This document shows positions 44,133 through 52,675 of a stretch of DNA of 64,000 nt, piece after piece (within the stretch, counting starts at the first letter, position 1; each line of letters opens with the position of its first letter). The stretch is taken from the NCBI GenBank assembly GCA_016342345.1, contig JAEINO010000007.1, forward strand, positions 31,883 to 95,882, read 5' to 3'. Made by a program: the position numbers and the translations under genes. A model generated the notes under the pieces. That model saw only the letters and a program-made list of their open reading frames with translations. It was not told the origin of the DNA and made no database searches. This stretch comes from Pseudodesulfovibrio sp. GTDB taxonomy: Bacteria; Desulfobacterota; Desulfovibrionia; Desulfovibrionales; Desulfovibrionaceae.

Positions 44133-46023
44133 TCCTCCTCCGTTTCAACTCCATGATGGTGAGCGGCAGGTGCTTGAGTCCCGGCCTTGGATATCCACTG
44201 CCGAGTTTGCCGAGAAACACTTCAAGCTAGTGACCGGACGGCACAAGGGGCAGACATATCGTCTTGATCAAAGTCCCATCGGTCGAATGGTTATGGACCT
44301 GTGGGACCGCCCCATGATCAGAACAGTGTTCTGGGCTGGACCGTCGCAGGTAACAAGGAAGACGACCACGGCATACGCCTGCATGGCTGCCGAAATGTTT
44401 CGCGATCCATGTTCTTGTGCGGTTGGTATGCCGGATGAAAAAACTTGTAATCGAATTTTCGATGAGAAGATCGGGCCGCATTTCAAGCAGACGAAGGTTC
44501 TCAGAGACCTGCTCCCAACTGACAAACAGGCTATTCAAAAAGGGCTGGTGCTGACAAACTTCGGTGCAGTTTATGGCATGTACGCCGGGTCTGACGCTTC
44601 GGCATCTTCGATTTCTCCCAAGGTGGTCCTGGTCGATGAGGAAGATGCTTATCTTGACAAGATGTCTCCCGAACGGATGGTCGAACGAAATACGTCCTGG
44701 GAGGATGAGGCCAAGACTTTCCGATCCTCAAAGGTGCGCGGCAACGAACGACAGTCTTCTATCTGGCGTGCGATGAAGGAGCAAGCGCAGGTGATTTATG
44801 AGGTTCAGGCTGTTTGTCCGAATTGCAATCATCCGCAGGTTATGGATTTCAAAAACATCAAGGTGCCGGGCAAGATGCGCGATCCGAAAGAAATTCTGAA
44901 ACAAAGCGCGGCCTGGTATGAATGCGAGGCGTGCAAGTTCCGGTGGAACGATCACTATCGAAATATAGCCGTGAGTCGTGGGCACCTTTACGCCGAAAAC
45001 GACATCGAGAATATTACCTCCGCAGGACTTGTCACTCCGTCCTGGTTATTTTCAGGCATGTCACTTTCCAAGGTCATGGCCGATTGGTTCATTGCTCTGG
45101 AGGCCGGGACCCCAGCAAGGTTGGAGTGGTTCGACAATTCCCATCCGTCCAAGCCGTTTAAAGTCATTACGCTCAAAACTCCAGCGGATCAGATCAAGGC
45201 GATGATCCTGCACGACCGACCGGCGCGGGTAGTTCCTGCCGAGGCCGTGGCTTTGACTATGGGTATCGATTCTCAGAAGGTCAGTTATTTCTTTGTGGTG
45301 CGGGCTTGGGCTAAGTCCGGTGAGTCGTGGCTTGTGGATTATGGCGAGCTGGGGAATCGGAGTGCGTTGGAGATACAGCTCGAAGCTGTTTACCCTGTGG
45401 CCGGTCGCGATGATGTGGTTATGCCTATTTGGCGTAAGTCTATTGACATAGGTGGAACGCGAGATCCCAGCCGCGATGAAGGGTGGTCTCGTTCGGAAGA
45501 GGTCAAGTTGCTTGTCATGGAATTGGATGATGACAGCTTCTTCGCGATCAAGGGTGCGAGCCGCAAGCAGGACACGGTCGTCCGTCGTTCTGAAACTGGT
45601 GTCCATAGGGATGTGCCCAAAGAGTATCAGGAGAACGTTACTCTCTACACTTTGGACACCCATGATTTGAAGGACCTAATTTTCATGGTGCGTATGCAAC
45701 CTGATTCTCTTCAGCCCATGTGGCTGCACAGTGAAGTGGGTGATGACTATCTTCGGCAGATGACCAGTGAAGAGCGAGATATGGACAAGAACGGAAATCC
45801 TGTGTGGAAACCGAAGAGCAAGGGGCGGGCGAATCACTTGCTTGATTGCGAGGTTTACGCTGCGGCATTGGCACATCCAGAGTGGACTCCGGCTCTGCAA
45901 CTTTTGCCGGAGCCGACGTACAGGCGAGTGGTCGAACCTTTGTCAAGTAGTGAGTCCGCAGGCTTTAGTCGATCTCCTTTGGCCGGGCGAAATATTAATC
46001 CCAACTACGGGGGGCGCAGATGA
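44125..46023 (+). CDS. Phage terminase large subunit, GpA family
   Basis: A 632-residue protein of the lambda GpA type. It shows FWAGPSQVTRKTTTAYACMA (degenerate Walker A region, near residue 72), VVLVDEEDAY (Walker B, near residue 170), a zinc-ribbon insert (CPNCNHPQ...CEACKFRW), and a nuclease half containing MGIDSQKVSYFFVVRAWA. It cuts and packages DNA. GGGAGG precedes the ATG at 44125; the longer open frame upstream overlaps the small subunit. Confidence 0.93.
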   Translation: MFNPPPFQLHDGERQVLESRPWISTAEFAEKHFKLVTGRHKGQTYRLDQSPIGRMVMDLWDRPMIRTVFWAGPSQVTRKTTTAYACMAAEMFRDPCSCAVGMPDEKTCNRIFDEKIGPHFKQTKVLRDLLPTDKQAIQKGLVLTNFGAVYGMYAGSDASASSISPKVVLVDEEDAYLDKMSPERMVERNTSWEDEAKTFRSSKVRGNERQSSIWRAMKEQAQVIYEVQAVCPNCNHPQVMDFKNIKVPGKMRDPKEILKQSAAWYECEACKFRWNDHYRNIAVSRGHLYAENDIENITSAGLVTPSWLFSGMSLSKVMADWFIALEAGTPARLEWFDNSHPSKPFKVITLKTPADQIKAMILHDRPARVVPAEAVALTMGIDSQKVSYFFVVRAWAKSGESWLVDYGELGNRSALEIQLEAVYPVAGRDDVVMPIWRKSIDIGGTRDPSRDEGWSRSEEVKLLVMELDDDSFFAIKGASRKQDTVVRRSETGVHRDVPKEYQENVTLYTLDTHDLKDLIFMVRMQPDSLQPMWLHSEVGDDYLRQMTSEERDMDKNGNPVWKPKSKGRANHLLDCEVYAAALAHPEWTPALQLLPEPTYRRVVEPLSSSESAGFSRSPLAGRNINPNYGGRR

Positions 46024-46250
46024 ACGAAGTAGCTGAACAGCTTTCAACAGAGGTGTTGCGCCAGCTCGTGGAAGAGATACAGGACAGCCCGACGGTTGAT
46101 TACAGTTCTCGCAACGGCGGGGTGTGTTTGATCTGCGGAACAAAGAGGTGTCGGGTGACAACTACCAGTCCATGGTGTGGTTCCGTTCGGGAGCGTTTTC
46201 ATAAATGCCGGAGTTGTGGGTTGCGTTTTAAGAGTGTGGAGGTTGAGTAG
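46020..46250 (+). CDS. Small zinc-ribbon protein
   Basis: A 76-residue protein with two CxxC pairs (C36/C39 in CLIC, C63/C66 in CRSC), a probable zinc ribbon. It occupies the place of lambda gpW, between terminase and portal, but does not look like gpW. Its ATG overlaps the terminase stop (ATGA). It may bind nucleic acid or another packaging protein; function unknown. Confidence 0.7.
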   Translation: MNEVAEQLSTEVLRQLVEEIQDSPTVDYSSRNGGVCLICGTKRCRVTTTSPWCGSVRERFHKCRSCGLRFKSVEVE

Positions 46251-46288
46251 GCACGAAGGTTGCAATTATAATAAGATCAATTCACGAG

Positions 46289-46317
46289 CGGATGGCAATT
46301 TGTCGTCCGTTTTTTTT
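46289..46317 (+). terminator. Terminator inside the packaging module
   Basis: CGGATGGC-AATTT-GTCGTCCG forms an 8-base-pair stem with two G-T pairs, followed by eight Ts. It divides the terminase transcript from the portal/capsid transcript and lies 9 bases before the palindrome array. Confidence 0.78.
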
Positions 46318-46325
46318 GTTGAAAC

Positions 46326-46374
46326 GTAGTAGATTGCTACATCTAGCAATTTACTAGCTGTAGCAATCTACTAC
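46326..46374. promoter_or_regulatory. Three 15-bp palindromes at 17-bp spacing (operator-like array)
   Basis: GTAGTAGATTGCTAC (46326-46340), CTAGCAATTTACTAG (46343-46357) and GTAGCAATCTACTAC (46360-46374) are each imperfect palindromes with matching ends around seven central bases, starting exactly 17 bases apart. The outer two are exact reverse complements, so the whole block can also fold as a 17-base-pair hairpin. It lies in the only sizeable gap of the packaging module, between a terminator and the portal genes: a place for a regulated late promoter. Confidence 0.6.
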
Positions 46375-46441
46375 GGACGGCAGTCTCTTTCCTCCGGTAA
46401 ACGGGATTCAACAATACCGAGAAAACCGGATGGAGATGAGG

Positions 46442-46645
46442 ATGAGCGACACGCTGAACAAGGATGCCACGGACAAAGCTCTCGGCAAAGCAGTGGAAGC
46501 CGAAGAGTTTGAGAAAGAAGGCCGCAAAGTCAAACGCGATCCAGAGAAGCTTTTGCGCGTTCGTGAAAACTTGAATGCCGAATTTCGTGTTGCCGAGAAT
46601 GGCAACATCCTTGAGCGTGCATGTCATGGCGTGGTGAAGAGATGA
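46442..46645 (+). CDS. Small phage protein before the portal
   Basis: A 67-residue, highly charged, helical protein of unknown family. It sits where a head-completion protein would be, and its stop overlaps the portal ATG. I prefer the ATG at 46442 (GGAG six bases upstream) over the one four codons earlier. Function unknown. Confidence 0.6.
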   Translation: MSDTLNKDATDKALGKAVEAEEFEKEGRKVKRDPEKLLRVRENLNAEFRVAENGNILERACHGVVKR

Positions 46646-48159
46646 TTGTGAACCGTTCCGCAGCATATGCTCGTCGCCTTGGTCGTGGCAAACGCGCCCG
46701 TCGTACCGGTGCTTCGATGGAAGGGTCCTTGGCGTCATGGGTCAACTCTACTGTCAGCCAGCGAGAAGCGGAGCGTCAAGTCGAACGGACCGGCGAGCGT
46801 GTGCTTGATCTGTATCACAATGACGCCATGTCTCACGGTGTCATTGAGTCGTTGCTTGTCGAGGCCGTCGGCATCGGACTCACTCCCCAGCCGTCTCCCA
46901 AGTCCGATTGGCTCGGTCAGGACGCGGGTTGGGAAAGTGAATTCCAGGCTGCAGCACTTCGCGCATGGGAAGAGCATGGGCTTGATTGTCGCCATTGGTG
47001 CGATGCCCAGCGACGTCTCGACTATTATGGTCTCCAGGGGCTTGCCTATCTCAATTGGAAATGGCTTGGCATCGGCGTTTTTCAGGTCATCGCCAAAAAG
47101 CGTCCCATGGCCCCGCTATCAACATGTCTGCTTCCCATCGACCCTTTCCGCCTGGTGACGCCGTCCGATCTGACCAATAAAGAAATTTACGACGGTATTG
47201 AAATCGACAAGGACGGCGAGCCGGTCAAGGTGTGGCTCCGCAAGCCGGGCGAGATCATGACCCGGCCCATCTCTGCCAACTGCGAATCCTTTGACGTATG
47301 GGACGAGAAAACCGGTCTTCCTCGAATCCTCCTTGTCACCGATGTCCGCAATATCTGTGAATATCGGCAGGATTCCATCCTCGGACCGATGATTTCCGAG
47401 ATCAAGCATTCCAACGACCTGGCCGAGGCCGCTGTCGTCGGAGCAATGATCCGCAACCTGTACACCATGTTTGTCAATGACTTTGGGCAGGGCAAAGTTT
47501 CCAAGGACACGCCTTGGAATAAGCGCGTTGTGGAAACTGAAAAGGGCACCATCCTTGTCGGTTCCGGCAAGGAAAAACCGACGTTCTTCCAGCATGATGC
47601 AGCACCTTCCCGGTATTCCGAAATGTTTGGTGCGATCATTGATCGCCTTGGCATGGCTACGGGCCGAGGTGCTGAAAATGTCATGCGTAAGTTTCAGGCC
47701 AGCTACTCGGCTTCCAAGGCCAATATGGAGAAGGCTGATCAGATCAATGAGTTTGAGCACCGGACACTCAACAGCCAATTTAGCCAGCCATTCTGGTCGT
47801 GGATTCAGTACGAATCCGCGTTGCGCGGCCGCCTTCCCGTCAAGTCTCTCAAGCATTTCCTGACCAATTTGTACGCCTACACCCATTGTGAGCACCTGCC
47901 GCAGCCCATGCGTCAGATTGACCGCGAGAAGCAGGCCAAGGCCGATGCGCTGGAGCTGTCCAACAACACAACCACTTTGCGCACGATTTATGGCAAGCGT
48001 GGCAAAAATTGGCGGGATGAAACCCGGCAGCGAGCCATCGAAGCAAAACATTTCCAGGATCTCGAAGCAGAATTCAGCGTGAACCTTTCCGAGGTGTCGG
48101 AATCTGTCTTCGAAGAACAAGAAGAGGAGAAAGAGGATGTTCGAGACAATGAGAAATAA
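46642..48159 (+). CDS. Phage portal protein, lambda gpB family
   Basis: A 505-residue portal. DAMSHGVIESLLVEAVGIGL near residue 65, LPIDPFRLVTPSDL, and the long central helix region are typical of the lambda family. It forms the dodecamer through which DNA enters the head. The C terminus is very acidic (EEQEEEKEDV). The start at 46642 overlaps the previous stop, and the end overlaps the protease gene by 23 bases. Confidence 0.92.
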   Translation: MIVNRSAAYARRLGRGKRARRTGASMEGSLASWVNSTVSQREAERQVERTGERVLDLYHNDAMSHGVIESLLVEAVGIGLTPQPSPKSDWLGQDAGWESEFQAAALRAWEEHGLDCRHWCDAQRRLDYYGLQGLAYLNWKWLGIGVFQVIAKKRPMAPLSTCLLPIDPFRLVTPSDLTNKEIYDGIEIDKDGEPVKVWLRKPGEIMTRPISANCESFDVWDEKTGLPRILLVTDVRNICEYRQDSILGPMISEIKHSNDLAEAAVVGAMIRNLYTMFVNDFGQGKVSKDTPWNKRVVETEKGTILVGSGKEKPTFFQHDAAPSRYSEMFGAIIDRLGMATGRGAENVMRKFQASYSASKANMEKADQINEFEHRTLNSQFSQPFWSWIQYESALRGRLPVKSLKHFLTNLYAYTHCEHLPQPMRQIDREKQAKADALELSNNTTTLRTIYGKRGKNWRDETRQRAIEAKHFQDLEAEFSVNLSEVSESVFEEQEEEKEDVRDNEK

Positions 48160-49498
48160 TCGCATAATCAGTGTTTTGACCAATGAGGTATGGGCACTCG
48201 AACCGGGCAAGCTCATGCAGGTTGCCGAGTTTGCCCAAGCACTGGTTGAAGGTCATTCCACAAACGGCGAGATGTTCGCCAGAGTGGCTGGGGATTCGGA
48301 TGGTGCTTCTCGACCCTACTTTCTCACTGACAGCGGCGTGGCCGTCATTGGTGTCGATGGCGTTATTGGTCGCCGTCTCAATCTTTTCCAGTCCATTTCC
48401 GGTGGATGTAGCACCGAGCTGCTCGGCAAGTACATCAGGGCAGCAGCTCACGATCCCGCAGCGCGGGCCATTGTCATGGATATCAACTCGCCTGGTGGTG
48501 GTGTTTTCGGTTTGACCGATCTGGTCGAGATCATTCGTCTCGCCCGCGAGTCCAAGCCTGTCGTCGCGTTTACTCCCGAGACCATGTGCTCGGCTGCTTA
48601 CTGGATTGGTTCTGCTGCAGACGAAATGGTCTGCACCGTGGATGCCGAAGTTGGCAGTGTCGGCGTGGCCTGTATGCATTTTGATCGCTCGGCGAAAGAT
48701 GAGAAGGACGGCGTCAAGCGCACCATCCTCTACGCGGGCGAATACAAGCGTATTTCCAGCGACGAAAAGCCTCTCACTGAAGAGGGCACCGCCTATCTAC
48801 AGCAGAAGGTCGACCAGTATTACGCGCTGTTCGTCGAAGCCGTGGCCGCGAACCGGGGCATGTCCGTCGAGGATGTCCTGGCGAATCTGGCTGACGGTTC
48901 GACTCGGATCGGAGCGGAAGCTCAGGCCGCAGGTTTTGTTCATCACGTCGGCAATATGGAGTTCGCCATCGGGCGTGCTCTCAAGCTTGCTGACACATCA
49001 ACCTATACTTTGGAGGCTACAATGCCCGTACCCACCGATGGTACCGGAACCGCCGCTGGTGGTGGCTCCGGGTCTTTTGACCTCTCGGCTCTCACAGTAG
49101 AGCAACTGACTCAGGCAAACCCCGATCTGGCTGCCGCGATGATGGCTACTGGCGTCAACGCTGAACGCCAGCGTGTCGTCGAGCTGCTCGAAACCGGGAC
49201 TGATCCCAAGCTGACCTTGGAAGCCGTAAAAGACGGCATCGATTCCAAGTCCTTCTTCAAGCAGGCCTTGGATTCTGAACGCAAGGGCAAGGCTGCCGCT
49301 CTCGAAACTTTCGAGAAAAACATGTCTCAGTCCGCAGGCGGTGATGGCAGGGAAACCACCGACGCCGGTGGCGACGATTTTGACGCTTTGGTCTCGGCCC
49401 ACATGGGCAGTGCCAAGTGCAGCAAGGGCAACGCCATTCTCGCCATGGGCCGCAAACATCCTGCAGCCCACTCCGCGTGGGTTGATAGCCAGAACTAG
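48137..49498 (+). CDS. Head maturation protease (S49/SppA-like, lambda gpC type)
   Basis: A 453-residue protein. The N-terminal 290 residues form an S49 peptidase with the likely catalytic S152 (MCSAAYWIG) and K204 (YAGEYKR), plus DINSPGG. A disordered G/T-rich linker then leads to a scaffold-like helical region with its own start (see 49,022). Cleaves capsid or portal during assembly. GAGAAAGAGG precedes the ATG. Confidence 0.92.
   Translation: MFETMRNNRIISVLTNEVWALEPGKLMQVAEFAQALVEGHSTNGEMFARVAGDSDGASRPYFLTDSGVAVIGVDGVIGRRLNLFQSISGGCSTELLGKYIRAAAHDPAARAIVMDINSPGGGVFGLTDLVEIIRLARESKPVVAFTPETMCSAAYWIGSAADEMVCTVDAEVGSVGVACMHFDRSAKDEKDGVKRTILYAGEYKRISSDEKPLTEEGTAYLQQKVDQYYALFVEAVAANRGMSVEDVLANLADGSTRIGAEAQAAGFVHHVGNMEFAIGRALKLADTSTYTLEATMPVPTDGTGTAAGGGSGSFDLSALTVEQLTQANPDLAAAMMATGVNAERQRVVELLETGTDPKLTLEAVKDGIDSKSFFKQALDSERKGKAAALETFEKNMSQSAGGDGRETTDAGGDDFDALVSAHMGSAKCSKGNAILAMGRKHPAAHSAWVDSQN
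49022..49498 (+). CDS. Nested scaffolding protein (Nu3-like), internal start in the protease gene
   Basis: In frame with the protease, codon 296 is an ATG with a textbook ribosome site (GGAGG, five bases upstream) and opens a 158-residue protein (MPVPTDGTG...). Its helical, charged body suits a scaffold. Lambda C/Nu3 has exactly this arrangement, so a separate scaffold product is expected. The ribosome site is seen; use of it is inference. Confidence 0.7.
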   Translation: MPVPTDGTGTAAGGGSGSFDLSALTVEQLTQANPDLAAAMMATGVNAERQRVVELLETGTDPKLTLEAVKDGIDSKSFFKQALDSERKGKAAALETFEKNMSQSAGGDGRETTDAGGDDFDALVSAHMGSAKCSKGNAILAMGRKHPAAHSAWVDSQN

Positions 49499-49507
49499 GA
49501 GAATGTC

Positions 49508-49894
49508 ATGAGTATTAATGATTACGGAATTGGGACACATACCTGCGGCCAGGACGTTGTCGAAGGCCGTCGCGTGAAACTGAATTCCGGTGACCAAATT
49601 GTCTATGCCACAGCTACCGCGCTCGGTCATGGCGTCACTCGTAACGACCAGAGTGTCGGTGAAGATGTAGGCGTCGCCTACTACAACAAGCCGGGAACAC
49701 ATCACATGGAAGTTTCCGAGGGGGTTGCTGTTGGTCAGAACGTCTACGCCGCTGCATCCGGCAAAGTCCAGGGCCTTCCTGTCGTCGCTGGTGATTACAT
49801 CATGGTCGGCGTGGCTCTTGAGGCCGCAGCTGATGACGGCGATTTCATCGAAGTCCTTCCCGTGGAATGCGGCAAGGTCGTAACTGTCAGTTAA
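49508..49894 (+). CDS. Capsid decoration / DUF2190-like protein
   Basis: A 128-residue, glycine- and valine-rich beta protein (EGRRVKLNSGDQIVYATATAL; VSEGVAVGQNVYAAASGKV). Its position between scaffold and major capsid is that of lambda gpD. The repeated short beta pattern fits DUF2190-type cement proteins. Confidence 0.75.
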   Translation: MSINDYGIGTHTCGQDVVEGRRVKLNSGDQIVYATATALGHGVTRNDQSVGEDVGVAYYNKPGTHHMEVSEGVAVGQNVYAAASGKVQGLPVVAGDYIMVGVALEAAADDGDFIEVLPVECGKVVTVS

Positions 49895-49909
49895 TCAAGG
49901 AGTAAGAAT

Positions 49910-50902
49910 ATGATTCCCAGCAAAGGAACCGAACGCCTCCGTCCCGATCTTGGCGTGGTTGTCCATGAGACCATGACCAACGCTCCCTCCCACGGGTTTA
50001 TTGCCTCCAAGGTTGTTCCGTATTTTCCTGTGGGCGCACAGTCCTCGGACTTCCCGGTCATGCCCATGAAAGCTCTTTTTGCCAAAGAAAAAGTAAATCG
50101 TGCGTCTGGTTCTGCATACCAGCGCAGTGATGGCAAGTTCGAGGCTGGTTTTTATTCCTGCCGTGAACGTGGTCACGAGCACGCGCTCGATGATCGTTTC
50201 AAGGCCATGTACCACACCACTATCGATATGGAAAACGCTGGTCTCACCATCTGTTCCAATATCGTGCTCCGTGCCTACGAGATTGAAACGGCAGTCAAGT
50301 TGCAGAAGACTTCCAACTTTCTGTCCGGTGCGGCCGTTGCCAAGTGGTCCGTCTCTGCTGATGCCGACCCCAAGGCTGATATCAAGGCAGGCAAGGAAGT
50401 CGGTCGCAAGAAGGGCATCATTTATAACAAGCTGATAATCTCCTGGCCGGTCTATAATAACCTGTGTTTGTGCGACAAGGTTGTGGCCGCAGTGCACAAC
50501 CTGTTTCCCGATACCAAGAAGACCGGCACCATCGGCCTGTCTCACCTTGAGACCTATCTCGAAATCGAGATCGAATTGGCCGGTGCCATGGTCGATGGGG
50601 CCAACCGATCCAAAAATGCTGCGCTGGAAGACATCTGGTCCGACACCGTTGCCACCCTGGCCTGCGTTGCCGCAGAGGGTTCCGACATCCTCGAACCGTC
50701 CATTGGCCGCACTTTTCGCTGGAACGAGGGAGCCTCCGATGAATTCGTCGTCGAGGACTACTACGACTCCACTGTCCGAGCCATGATCCTTCGCGTCCGT
50801 CACGACATCGATGTGCGCCTGCTCAAGTCCTACGATGACGACGGCAATGTGCAGTCCGACATCTCCAAGAATTGCGGCTACGTGATTACCGGCATCAAGT
50901 AA
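49910..50902 (+). CDS. Major capsid protein, lambda gpE type
   Basis: A 330-residue protein of the length and place expected for the capsid subunit. IPSKGTERLRPDLGVVV at the start, ISWPVYNNLC in the middle, and VEDYYDSTVRAMILRVRHDIDV near the end fit gpE-family capsids. AAGGAG precedes the ATG. Confidence 0.85.
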   Translation: MIPSKGTERLRPDLGVVVHETMTNAPSHGFIASKVVPYFPVGAQSSDFPVMPMKALFAKEKVNRASGSAYQRSDGKFEAGFYSCRERGHEHALDDRFKAMYHTTIDMENAGLTICSNIVLRAYEIETAVKLQKTSNFLSGAAVAKWSVSADADPKADIKAGKEVGRKKGIIYNKLIISWPVYNNLCLCDKVVAAVHNLFPDTKKTGTIGLSHLETYLEIEIELAGAMVDGANRSKNAALEDIWSDTVATLACVAAEGSDILEPSIGRTFRWNEGASDEFVVEDYYDSTVRAMILRVRHDIDVRLLKSYDDDGNVQSDISKNCGYVITGIK

Positions 50903-50914
50903 GCGAGAATACCA

Positions 50915-50983
50915 TATCCTCCTACCTCCCACGAGGGGCGGTCCGGTTTTTGAGCGGAGCCGGGCTGCCCTGGGAGGAGGATA
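50915..50983 (+). promoter_or_regulatory. Long structured RNA region between capsid and lysis-type genes
   Basis: TATCCTCC (50915-50922) is an exact complement of GGAGGATA (50976-50983). Inside, CGGTCCG and CGGAGCCG can nearly pair around TTTTTGAG. No T-run follows, so it is not a clear terminator. It could slow the ribosome or polymerase between abundant capsid and later genes. Confidence 0.4.
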
Positions 50984-50998
50984 AGCAAAGGACCTATG

Positions 50999-51271
50999 AT
51001 GACTTTTACTTCTCTTGAAACCATGGGAATCGCCGCATTTTTTTCATTATTGTCCGCCGTGGCTGTCCGTCTTCTTTTTTCTCGGTCTTTTGTCACGCGG
51101 GTTCAGTGTTCGTCCGAGCGTGAGAAGATCTGCATGGAGCGTGAGCAGTTCAAGCAGGAGCTCAAGGATTTGAAGGCCGGCCAGCGGCTTCAGTTCAGAA
51201 TGCTCCGGGTACTCATCGTTCATGCGGATATTTCCAAAGAGAAGCAGGAGGATATTCTCAATGGAGACTAA
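50999..51271 (+). CDS. Small membrane protein with coiled coil, lysis-type cassette
   Basis: A 90-residue protein: N-terminal membrane helix (about residues 8-28), then a charged coiled coil (42-65). This topology fits an inner-membrane spanin or holin accessory. The ATG at 50999 has AAAGGA upstream; another ATG precedes it. It overlaps the next gene. Confidence 0.6.
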   Translation: MTFTSLETMGIAAFFSLLSAVAVRLLFSRSFVTRVQCSSEREKICMEREQFKQELKDLKAGQRLQFRMLRVLIVHADISKEKQEDILNGD

Positions 51272-51689
51272 AACAAACGCGTCTGTTGTCAGACTCGACC
51301 GCGATATCCGTACCGACAAAGTGACGCTCGGCAAACTCTTTATTGATGACGATGTTTTCTGTTTTGTCCTGGAGCTGCCTTGGCTTGATAACGCTCCCAA
51401 TATTTCTTGCGTCCCGCCTGACACCTATCTGGTCGTGCGCGAGTGGTCGGAGAAGTATCAGATGGACCTCTTTGAACTCAAGAACGTGCCGGGCCGATCC
51501 GAGTGCAAGCTCCATTGGGGCAACAAGGTTGAAGATACCGAAGGCTGTCAGCTGCTCGGTGAGTCTCGTGATCCCTCCGGAAAGATTCTCGGTGAGCCTG
51601 CCGTGCTTGAAAGCCGGGATGCCTTTGCTCGTTTCATGCTGCACATGGAAGGGGTCGATAAATTTCAGATTGAGATCAGGGAGGTCTAG
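51261..51689 (+). CDS. DUF5675-family protein
   Basis: A 142-residue protein with the DUF5675 features: LGKLFIDDDVFCFVLELPW, VPPDTYLVV, and KLHWGNKVEDTEGCQLLG, which contains a conserved histidine and cysteine. The histidine/cysteine arrangement is reminiscent of transpeptidase-like folds, but function is unproven. Found in phages near lysis or tail genes. AGGAGG precedes the ATG at 51261. Confidence 0.8.
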   Translation: METKTNASVVRLDRDIRTDKVTLGKLFIDDDVFCFVLELPWLDNAPNISCVPPDTYLVVREWSEKYQMDLFELKNVPGRSECKLHWGNKVEDTEGCQLLGESRDPSGKILGEPAVLESRDAFARFMLHMEGVDKFQIEIREV

Positions 51690-51691
51690 CC

Positions 51692-52093
51692 ATGTTTAGT
51701 TTGTTGGCCGGACTGGGCACAGCAATTGTCAACGGAATATCCGGGGCAGTTAAGCGCAAACAGGAACTCAAACAGGCCGTGCATAACAACAAGATGCGGC
51801 TGGCGGAATCCGCGCAATCTCACAATCAGGATTGGGAGATGAAGCAGCTTGATAACGCAGGCTGGAAAGATGACGTCTTGTTTTATGCCGTTCTGGGTTT
51901 GTGGGTCTGGTCGGCAATTGATCCTGAAGCTGCCGGAAAAGTCTTTGCAACGTGGAAAGACACCATGCCGGAGTACATCGTCGAGATTACGAGCTGGCTT
52001 GTGGCCGCAGTGCTCGGAGTCAAAAAGATTGGTGACTATTTGCCTGGTGCAATCAAGGGCATCCGTGACGCCGTGGGCAAGGGGAGCAAGTAG
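51692..52093 (+). CDS. Holin-like membrane protein
   Basis: A 133-residue protein: a short amphipathic start, a helical charged region (residues 20-50), and two hydrophobic segments (about 59-76 and 96-112). This resembles the three-TM GTA/phage holin family. With the two genes before it, it makes a plausible lysis set, although no classical lysozyme is visible. Confidence 0.6.
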   Translation: MFSLLAGLGTAIVNGISGAVKRKQELKQAVHNNKMRLAESAQSHNQDWEMKQLDNAGWKDDVLFYAVLGLWVWSAIDPEAAGKVFATWKDTMPEYIVEITSWLVAAVLGVKKIGDYLPGAIKGIRDAVGKGSK

Positions 52094-52675
52094 ATGTCCG
52101 TCGGTATCGATATCAACACCAAGCGGATGGAGGAGCAGCTCGACCGCATGCTGGATATCCCCAAGCAGATGGAGCGGGCTGTGTCCAATTCAATGAATAC
52201 GGCTGTCCAGCGCAAAGGGCGTGCTTCTATCTGGCAGGAAGTCCGAGAGGACTATGCCGTGTGCAAGGCGGACATTCTAGGCCAGGACCATGTGAAGATG
52301 TTCAAGGCCAATCCCGGCAGGTTGGAAGCTCGGCTGGTTCTTTTCAGTGATTCCAATATCCCGCTGGGGCACTTCCTGCGTCCGAAGAAAGGACCGAAGC
52401 GTCGGCCCAAGGTCGGCCCGGCTGTTTTGATCAAGCGATCCTCCGGCAAGAAGCCGGTCAAGGGCGCATTCGTCAAGCTCAACAATGGCAAGCCGCTGGT
52501 TTTCAAACGTGTGGGTGATCCCTCTTTGCCCATCGCGAAGCTGTTCACCTCTGCGCCGATTCGTCATCTGGAAAAGGACGACGTGCAGGATCGCATTTAC
52601 CGCGACATCGAGGAAGGCTTTTTCACCGAGGTGGAACGGCTCTCGAATCTCAATCTTTCCAAGGCGGGTTTCTGA
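52094..52675 (+). CDS. Minor tail protein Z-like (gpZ)
   Basis: A 193-residue protein that opens MSVGIDINTKRMEEQLDRML and has a basic centre (LRPKKGPKRRPKVGPAVLIKR, given by its ends at about residues 95-115). Both features fit the Phage_tail_Z family. It follows the holin-like gene without a gap and overlaps the next start. Confidence 0.7.
   Translation: MSVGIDINTKRMEEQLDRMLDIPKQMERAVSNSMNTAVQRKGRASIWQEVREDYAVCKADILGQDHVKMFKANPGRLEARLVLFSDSNIPLGHFLRPKKGPKRRPKVGPAVLIKRSSGKKPVKGAFVKLNNGKPLVFKRVGDPSLPIAKLFTSAPIRHLEKDDVQDRIYRDIEEGFFTEVERLSNLNLSKAGF

Noticed and set aside
46326..46374. Palindrome block as a simple terminator
   Set aside because: It can fold as a hairpin but has no T-run on either strand, and a better terminator lies just before it; the three-fold 17-bp spacing fits an operator array better.
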